A stretch of DNA of 64,000 nt from Kofleriaceae bacterium (GTDB lineage: Bacteria > Myxococcota_A > Polyangia > Haliangiales > Haliangiaceae), in assembly GCA_020633495.1 (NCBI GenBank), contig JACKDR010000032.1, forward strand, positions 18,066-82,065. Direction: 5' to 3'. Under the pieces are notes generated by a model. That model ran no database searches. It was not told the origin of the DNA and saw only the letters and a list, made by a program, of their open reading frames with translations. Positions 58,431 through 64,000 of the stretch are shown here, one piece after another (position 1 is the stretch's first letter; the number at the start of each line of letters is the position of its first letter). Made by a program: the position numbers and the translations under genes.

Positions 58431-58814
58431 GTGAAGAAGATCCTCGTGGTCGAGGACGACCCGGTGAACCTGCAGATCCTGTCCGACTTCCTGTCGGCGC
58501 ACGGATACCAGACCACCGCCGCGGTGACCGGTCCGGACGGCGTCGACTCGTTTCGTCGCGAGCGCCCGGATCTGCTGCTCGTCGACGTCCAGCTGCCGCG
58601 CAAGAACGGCTTCGAGGTCTGCTCCGAGGTCCGCGCCACGCCCGAGGGGGCGCACACGCCGGTCCTCTTGATGAGCGCGGTCTACACCGACCGCGAGCAC
58701 TCCGAGCGCAACGCCGGGCCCGGCAAGGCCGACGGCTACCTGCTCAAGCCGTTCGACCTCGCCGAGCTGCTGCTGCGGGTCCGCGGGCTGATCGGCGACG
58801 GCGCCAGGAACTGA
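58431..58814 (+). CDS. Single-domain response regulator (CheY-like)
   Basis: A 127-residue receiver domain: acidic pocket VVEDD (residues 7-10), phospho-acceptor Asp52 in LLVDVQLPRKNG, Ser82 in LLMSAVY and Lys106 in LLKPFD. No output domain, so it acts by protein contact or as a phosphate shuttle. GTG start at 58431 gives KKILVVEDD. It is five bases upstream of the histidine kinase gene, its likely partner. Confidence 0.92.
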   Translation: MKKILVVEDDPVNLQILSDFLSAHGYQTTAAVTGPDGVDSFRRERPDLLLVDVQLPRKNGFEVCSEVRATPEGAHTPVLLMSAVYTDREHSERNAGPGKADGYLLKPFDLAELLLRVRGLIGDGARN

Positions 58815-58818
58815 CGGC

Positions 58819-60258
58819 ATGCGCTACCCGTCGTTCATCGAGGAGATGGACCGGGACGAGAACCGCCCCAAGCTGTGGGCCGGGGTGTGGTCGGGCTACG
58901 CGATCGCGATCGGCTTCGGGCTGCTGGCGCTGGGCGCGGTGCTGTTCGACATGTCGCCGTACGGCCGCGCCTTCGCGCTGATGGTGGCGATCAAGGTGGT
59001 CACCAACACCGCGACGCTGGTGGCGCTGCGTCGCGACCGCTGGGCGATCGACCTGATGACGCTGAACATCACCGCCGACGTCCTGCTGATGACGGCGGTG
59101 CTGTACTACACCGGCGGCCCGGGCAGCCCGCTGCTGGCGATCTACGTCATCGAGGTCACGGTCATGGCGCTGCTGTCGAACCTCGGCGTCACGCTGCTGG
59201 TCGCGGCCGGCATCCTGGCGTCGTACGGCACGATGGCGACGCTGGTGGTCACCGGCGAGCTGCCGACGACCGCGGCGCCGGCGCTGCAGCCGGCGGCGGG
59301 CCTGCAGGTCGTGGTCTACGTCGGCCTCGCCGCGTTCGCGATCGGCGTGCCGACGCTGTTCACGACGCTGATCCTGCGCCGGATGCGGGCCCAGGAGGCC
59401 GCGCTCCAGGCCCGGACCGCCGAGCTCATCGAGGCCGGCAAGCAGCGCAGCGTCTTCCTGGCGTCGGTGACCCACGAGCTGCGGACGCCGATCCACGGGG
59501 TCCAGGGCCTGTCGGACCTGATCGCCAGCGGGGTCTACGGTCCGGCCACGGAGCGCCAGCAGCAGGCGTGCGCGGCGATCAAGCGCAGCGCCCAGGGCCT
59601 GCTCGGGCTGATCGACGATCTGCTCGCGCTGGTCCGCGCCGACGTCGGGCGGCTCGACGTCCGGGTCGGTGACGTCGAGCTCGACGAGCTGATCGAGCAG
59701 GTCGTGGCCTCGGTGCAGTGGATGCTCGGCACCAAGAAGCTGACCCTGGGCACCGAGGTCGCGCCGGTCGCGGGCGGCGTGGTCAGCGACCGCCGCCTGC
59801 TCGGCCACATCCTGGTCAACCTGGTCGCCAACGCGGCCAAGTTCACCCCCGAGGGCGGTCGGGTCACGGTGCGGGCGCGCGGCGAGGGCGACCGGCTGAT
59901 CCTCGAGGTCGCCGACACCGGCATCGGCATCCCCGACGATCGGCGCGAGGCCATCTTCGAGGCCTTCCGCCAGCTCGATGGCTCCGACGAGCGCCACTAC
60001 GGCGGCGTCGGCCTGGGCCTGACCCTGGTGCGCCGGCTGGTCGATCTGCTCGGCGGCACGATCGAGCTGGTGTCGGCGGTCGGCAAGGGCTCGACGTTCA
60101 CCGTGCGGCTGCCGGCGCGGATCACCGATCCCGACGAGGAGCCGACGATCCAGCGGCCGCGCGCGGCGACCGCCACCGGCGAGGCCGACGCCGTGGCCAC
60201 CGGCGCCGCGACTGCGGGCGACGGCGCCGACCCCGCCGCGTCGCGGCCCTCGGCCTGA
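58819..60258 (+). CDS. Membrane sensor histidine kinase
   Basis: A 479-residue kinase. Five or six TM helices occupy about residues 22-187 (MASE-like block with no periplasmic domain), so it may sense the membrane or an intramembrane ligand. Then coiled coil, HisKA with VFLASVTHELRTPIHGVQGL (His219), and HATPase with LVNLVANAAKFTPEG, VADTGIGIPD, and GGVGLGLTLVRRLV. The last 45 residues are an Ala/Thr-rich tail. Probably phosphorylates the upstream receiver protein. Confidence 0.92.
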   Translation: MRYPSFIEEMDRDENRPKLWAGVWSGYAIAIGFGLLALGAVLFDMSPYGRAFALMVAIKVVTNTATLVALRRDRWAIDLMTLNITADVLLMTAVLYYTGGPGSPLLAIYVIEVTVMALLSNLGVTLLVAAGILASYGTMATLVVTGELPTTAAPALQPAAGLQVVVYVGLAAFAIGVPTLFTTLILRRMRAQEAALQARTAELIEAGKQRSVFLASVTHELRTPIHGVQGLSDLIASGVYGPATERQQQACAAIKRSAQGLLGLIDDLLALVRADVGRLDVRVGDVELDELIEQVVASVQWMLGTKKLTLGTEVAPVAGGVVSDRRLLGHILVNLVANAAKFTPEGGRVTVRARGEGDRLILEVADTGIGIPDDRREAIFEAFRQLDGSDERHYGGVGLGLTLVRRLVDLLGGTIELVSAVGKGSTFTVRLPARITDPDEEPTIQRPRAATATGEADAVATGAATAGDGADPAASRPSA

Positions 60259-60308
60259 CCCCGGCGGCGCGGCATCGCCGGCGTCGAAGCGGTAGAGTGC
60301 GCGGCGAG

Positions 60309-61178
60309 ATGCCCGATCCGCGCTCCCGCCGCCTCGCCCTCGCCACCGGGTTGACCTACCACGTCCTCGAGTGGGGCGACCCGGCGGCGCCGGCGGTGTT
60401 CCTGATCCACGGCTTCCTCGATCTGGCGTGGGGCTGGGACCGGGTCGCACGCCGCCTCGCCGATCGCTTCCACCTGATCGCCCCGGATCTGCGCGGCCAC
60501 GGCGACACCGACTGGATCGGCGCCGGCGGCTACTACCACTTCTTCGACTACATCGCCGACGTCGACGACCTGGTGGCGCGGCTCGGCGGCCCGCAGGTCG
60601 CGATGGTCGGGCACTCGATGGGCGGCAGCGTCGCGGCGTACTGGGCCGGCGCCCGGCCGACCCGGATCCGCCGCCTGGCCCTGCTCGAGGGCCAGGGGCC
60701 GCCCGACCAGGCCGGCGACGTCGACGGCCTGCCCGAGCGGGCGACGCGCTGGTTCGAGGCCTGGAAGCGGGCGCGGACCCGGCCGCTGCGGATCATGGCC
60801 GACGTCGACGAGGCGGCGGCGCGGCTGCGCCAGCACGATCCGCTGCTCGACGAGGTCCAGGCCCGCGAGCTGGCGGCGCACGGCACCCGGCCGGTGCGCG
60901 ACGGCGTGACCTGGAAGCACGACCCGCTGCACCTCACGATGGGGCCGTACCCGTTCCGCGTCGATCTCGCCGCCGCGTTCTGGCGGCGCATCGCGTGCCC
61001 GACGCTGGTGGTCGACGGCGAGGCGTCGATGCTGCGCCTGCCCGACGCCGATCGCGAGGCCCGCCGCGGGTTCCTCGGCGACGCCCGCCACGCGGTCTTG
61101 CCCGGCGCCGGCCACATGATGCAGCGCCACCAGCCCGACGCCCTGGCCGAGCTGCTGGCCGCGCACCTGGGGGCGTGA
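60309..61178 (+). CDS. Alpha/beta hydrolase
   Basis: A 289-residue alpha/beta-hydrolase fold enzyme. Oxyanion region LIHGFLDLAWGW, nucleophile Ser103 in VGHSMGGSVAAY, acid in CPTLVVDGEAS and His in LPGAGHMMQRHQP. Likely an esterase, lipase or epoxide/haloalkane-type hydrolase; cannot be refined. ATG at 60309 was chosen because the fold starts there. TAGAGT is ten bases before it. Stop overlaps the next start (TGATG), so it is coupled with the membrane protein gene. Confidence 0.87.
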   Translation: MPDPRSRRLALATGLTYHVLEWGDPAAPAVFLIHGFLDLAWGWDRVARRLADRFHLIAPDLRGHGDTDWIGAGGYYHFFDYIADVDDLVARLGGPQVAMVGHSMGGSVAAYWAGARPTRIRRLALLEGQGPPDQAGDVDGLPERATRWFEAWKRARTRPLRIMADVDEAAARLRQHDPLLDEVQARELAAHGTRPVRDGVTWKHDPLHLTMGPYPFRVDLAAAFWRRIACPTLVVDGEASMLRLPDADREARRGFLGDARHAVLPGAGHMMQRHQPDALAELLAAHLGA

Positions 61179-62731
61179 TGGCGCCCGCCGCCGACGACGA
61201 CGCGCGGACCTGGTCCGGCACGTTCGAGGTCGCGGCGGGGTCCGACGGGGTCGCCGACGTGAGCCTCGCCGCGGGCGGCGCCGACGTCGCGCGACGGGTG
61301 CGTGGCGCCTGCGCGCTGCGCCTGGCCGACGGCGCCCGGGTGCCGCTCGACGTCGACGGCGCGGCCCTGCGCGGCTTCGCGGTCGCGACCGAGCGCGGCG
61401 CCTGGCGCAAGCTCGAGGAGCGCTGGGGCGGGGTGTTCGGCGCCGCGGCGCCGGGGCCGCTGGTCGAGGCCCGGCTCGAGGTGTGCCGCGTGCCCGACGG
61501 CGCGCCGGTGGTCGTGGTCGGCCGCGCGATCGAGGGCTGGCCCGCGGACCGCGGCTACCGCGACGGCGGGCCGCGGCCGCTCGAGCGGATCGTCGTGTCC
61601 CGGATCGCGGCGTCCGGCGTCGACGCCACCGCGCCCGACGTCGACGCCGCGCCGGCGCCGGCCGCGCCGCCGCGGCGCCGCGAGCCCGTCGACGATCCGG
61701 TGGCCGGGGTGCCGGCGGCGCGCATCGCGTGGCTGGTGATGATCGCGGCGGTCGCGGCGCTGGTGGTGCGGACCGGCTGGCTGTGGACGCGGGCGCCCCG
61801 GGTCGCCGCGGTCCACGCCACGTTCGGCGTCCTGGTCGCCGCGGTCGCGGCGCTGGGCGTGATCCTGTGGACCCACGCGTTCGGCCTGCGCAGCGTGGCG
61901 CAGCGGCGCCAGGACGACTGGCTGCCGACGTTCGTCGAGGCCGGCGTCGAGGTCGCGAGCCCGCTGCGGACCTGGCCGCTGGTGGTGTGCCTGATCGTCG
62001 TCGCGCTGGCGATGGTGTTCGGGCAGGACGCCGCCGGCATGATCGCGCGCACCGGCGACCTGCAGGCCCACAACGTCGACGACTACGGCCGCCCCGGCAC
62101 CTCCGCGATCGACATGCTGCGCGCGACCACGGTGCTGACCGCGATCGCGGTGGGCTGCCTGGCGCTGACCACCTGGCTGTCGCGGCTGGGCCAGGCGCGC
62201 CGGCTGCGCGCGCTGCTGCTGGCCCGCCCCGACGCCCCGGCCGGCGGCTGGCAGCTGCTCGATGGCACCGTGGCGTCGTCGCGCGGCGACGGCCCGCCGG
62301 CGCGCCACGTCCGCGGCACCGAGCTCGACTCGAAGGGCCGCGGGCTGTGGGGCAACGAGCGCGCGCAGAGCCAGGCGTTCGTGCTCCACGCCGGCGGCGA
62401 GGCCATCCAGATCGAGGACGGCGCCACCTGGGCGTCGGCGTTCGCCAGCGGCCGCCCGGTCGAGCTCGAGACCAAGGTCGGCAGCTACTACGAGGACATC
62501 CTCGAGGTCCCGACCGGCGCCCGCGTCCTGCTCGCCGGGCGCGTCGATCGCGGCGGCGACGTGCCGACGGTGCGCCACACCGGCACCGGCTCGATCGTCA
62601 TGTTCGCGACCGCCGCCGGCGGCGCCGGGCTCGCCGGGTTGCGCCGGCGCCTCCGGGTCCACGCCGCGACCCCGTGGATCGCGCTGGCGATGGTCGCCGG
62701 CATCGTGATCGCCGCGGCGGTCGGCCGCTGA
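61178..62731 (+). CDS. Hypothetical multi-spanning membrane protein, possibly GIDE-like
   Basis: A 517-residue protein. An N-terminal beta-rich domain (about 10-150) is followed by hydrophobic segments (about 185-205, 212-232, 267-287, 315-335), another beta-rich part (about 355-470) and a last TM helix near the C-terminus. Phrases such as EVCRVPDGAPVVVVGRAIEG and YYEDILEVPTGARVLLAGRV resemble the repeated strands of GIDE (E3-ligase-like) membrane proteins of bacteria, but the match is loose. It follows the hydrolase gene with a one-base overlap. Not assigned a function. Confidence 0.6.
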   Translation: MAPAADDDARTWSGTFEVAAGSDGVADVSLAAGGADVARRVRGACALRLADGARVPLDVDGAALRGFAVATERGAWRKLEERWGGVFGAAAPGPLVEARLEVCRVPDGAPVVVVGRAIEGWPADRGYRDGGPRPLERIVVSRIAASGVDATAPDVDAAPAPAAPPRRREPVDDPVAGVPAARIAWLVMIAAVAALVVRTGWLWTRAPRVAAVHATFGVLVAAVAALGVILWTHAFGLRSVAQRRQDDWLPTFVEAGVEVASPLRTWPLVVCLIVVALAMVFGQDAAGMIARTGDLQAHNVDDYGRPGTSAIDMLRATTVLTAIAVGCLALTTWLSRLGQARRLRALLLARPDAPAGGWQLLDGTVASSRGDGPPARHVRGTELDSKGRGLWGNERAQSQAFVLHAGGEAIQIEDGATWASAFASGRPVELETKVGSYYEDILEVPTGARVLLAGRVDRGGDVPTVRHTGTGSIVMFATAAGGAGLAGLRRRLRVHAATPWIALAMVAGIVIAAAVGR

Positions 62732-62754
62732 CCGCGGCGGCGAGGCCGCGACCG

Positions 62755-64000
62755 CTACGGCGTCGCGATGATGTGGCGGACCGTGCCGTCGAAGCCGGTG
62801 ACGTAGAGCTCGCCGAGCGCGTCGGCGTGGATGCTGGTGACCGCGCCGGGCAGGGCCGGGGTGACCTGGCGGTCGTCGTCCGGGGCGCCGGCGGTGAACG
62901 CCCACAGCTGCTTGTGGCAGTAGTCGGAGTAGAAGTACCAGCCCTGCAGGTCCGGGAAGCAGCTGCCCCGGTACACCTGGCCGCCGATGATCGAGCACCA
63001 GCCGGGGTGGGTGTACTCCGCGACCGGCGCGACCTTGCCGGCGGTGGCGCAACCGGTGGTCGGCTCGTGGCAGCGCGTGCCCTCGAGGTCGTCCCACCCG
63101 TAGTTGTCGCCGCCGGTCGAGGTCGCGGGCTGGACGTCGATCTCCTCGCGCGCGTCCTGGCCGACGTCGCCGATGTAGAGATCGCCGGTGGCGGCGTCGA
63201 ACGACCATCGCCACGGGTTGCGCAGGCCGATCGCCCAGATCTCCGGCCGCGGATCGGTGGGGCCGTCGGGGCTGGCGGCGTACGGGTTGGTGGCCGGGAT
63301 GCCGTACGGCCTGGCGCCGGTGGTGCGGTCGACGTCGATCCGCATCAGCGAGCCGAGCAGGACGCTGGGGTCCTGGCCGTTCTCGTGCGGGTCGTCGCCG
63401 GAGCCGCCGTCGCCGTCGCCGATGTAGAGGTAGCCGTCGGGGCCGAACTCGATCATGCCGCCGTTGTGGTTGGTCGCGAAGTCGTCGACCACCAGCAGGA
63501 TCTTTGCCGACGCCGGATCCGCGACCCGGCCGTCGGTGGCGCTGAGCCGGTACTCGGCGACGACGTTGTCGCCGTCGGGCGTGCGCGTGTAGTAGACGAA
63601 GAAGCGGTGGTTCTCGGCGAAGTCGGGGTGGAACGCCAGGCCGAGCAGCCCCTGCTCGTTGCCGACGTCGAGCACCGGACCGCCGCCGTCGGCGCGCAGA
63701 TCGAGGAACGGCGTCGCCTGCCGCTCGCCGTCGTCGATGATCTGGATGGTGCCGCGCTGCTCGACCACGAACAGCCGGCGATCGCCGGGCGGCGCGGTGA
63801 CCAAGACCGGGCGCACCAGGCCGGTCGCGACCACCTCGGTCGACACCGTCGTGCCGGCCTGGGGCGCGCACAGCGCGACCGCCGCGTCGGGCCGGGCGTC
63901 GGCGGGCCCGGGGTCGGCGTCGATGACCGGACCGGCGCCGTCGCCGCCGGGCGCGGCGTCGTGCAGCAGCGGCGCGTCCTCGCCGCAGGCGGCGAACGCG
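62755..64000 (-). CDS. PQQ-dependent glucose/sorbosone dehydrogenase-like lipoprotein, 5' end missing
   Basis: Partial: read on minus, the frame is open past the right edge. The earliest visible residues, AFAACGEDAPLLHD, look like the end of a lipoprotein signal with the lipobox Cys, so only about 15-20 residues are missing. An acidic Pro/Asp/Ala linker leads to a six-bladed propeller of the GSDH type: RLFVVEQRGTIQIID, GNEQGLLGLAFHPDF, YLYIGDGDGGSGDDP, LRNPWRWSFD, DVGQDAREEID. It probably oxidises a sugar or aldose with PQQ outside the cell. A late GTG at 63846 would start inside the domain and is not the true start. Confidence 0.85.
   Translation of the reverse strand, partial: AFAACGEDAPLLHDAAPGGDGAGPVIDADPGPADARPDAAVALCAPQAGTTVSTEVVATGLVRPVLVTAPPGDRRLFVVEQRGTIQIIDDGERQATPFLDLRADGGGPVLDVGNEQGLLGLAFHPDFAENHRFFVYYTRTPDGDNVVAEYRLSATDGRVADPASAKILLVVDDFATNHNGGMIEFGPDGYLYIGDGDGGSGDDPHENGQDPSVLLGSLMRIDVDRTTGARPYGIPATNPYAASPDGPTDPRPEIWAIGLRNPWRWSFDAATGDLYIGDVGQDAREEIDVQPATSTGGDNYGWDDLEGTRCHEPTTGCATAGKVAPVAEYTHPGWCSIIGGQVYRGSCFPDLQGWYFYSDYCHKQLWAFTAGAPDDDRQVTPALPGAVTSIHADALGELYVTGFDGTVRHIIATP

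Overview
Organism: the window looks like chromosomal DNA of a myxobacterium (phylum Myxococcota, probably near Haliangiales/Kofleriaceae). The grounds are very high GC with almost every third codon position G or C, several cysteine-rich or MopE-type secreted lipoproteins, a zinc-ribbon/GYF/TonB-like protein of the gliding-motility GltJ (AgmX) type, many orphan signalling proteins, and short GC-rich tandem repeats between genes. This placement is inference; there is no rRNA or tRNA in the window.

Layout. 1-2.6 kb: end of a phospholipase D-like gene, a TetR regulator, a secreted protein and a GST. 2.8-8.4 kb (minus): lipoprotein, APP1-like phosphatase, plsX and an acyl-CoA mutase whose substrate residues match isobutyryl-CoA mutase. 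8.4-11.9 kb (plus): Nif3-like protein, a frameshifted hisZ, purA. 12.3-17.3 kb: GltJ-like protein behind a structured leader, then three secreted proteins. 17.4-25.1 kb: lipid-transport block with two MlaD genes on plus facing two complete MlaE/MlaF pairs on minus, with a REC-histidine kinase between them. 25.1-28.5 kb (minus): threonine aldolase, UPF0104 flippase-like protein and a PHP phosphatase. 28.7-29.4 kb: coiled-coil membrane protein ending inside a 30-bp tandem repeat. 29.7-35.3 kb: six-gene, tightly overlapping CoA-thioester operon (SDR, RidA-like, enoyl-CoA hydratase-like, acyl-CoA dehydrogenase, benzoate-CoA ligase-like, creatininase-like). 35.3-43.4 kb: small membrane/envelope genes, DUF507, Nudix, a degenerate protein kinase convergent with a phosphatase, a PLP enzyme and an ADP-ribosylglycohydrolase. 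43.5-48.8 kb: large DUF4011-helicase-Vsr/DUF3320 gene of the type reported as the anti-phage Hhe system, with many apparent frameshifts. 49-64 kb: glycosyltransferase, EamA transporter, methyltransferase, ychF, S37 peptidase, two SDRs, a response regulator/histidine kinase pair, hydrolase, membrane protein and a partial glucose/sorbosone dehydrogenase-like lipoprotein.

Themes. Most neighbours overlap by 1-8 bases or are separated by a few bases, so translational coupling is common. Many isolated or first genes have a -10-like hexamer only 6-10 nt before the start codon, which points to leaderless or nearly leaderless mRNAs. Three intergenic (GTGCCC)n arrays all follow a stop codon in the same sense orientation and are G-quadruplex-capable on the other strand. 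The two most notable proteins are the frameshifted Hhe-like helicase and a kinase lacking three catalytic residues. A peptide motif, ENSVLFSL, is shared by the GltJ-like protein and the coiled-coil membrane protein.

Limits: everything is read by eye from sequence; no database search or folding program was run. Frameshifts in hisZ, the helicase and one mlaE may be real decay or base-calling errors in GC runs.
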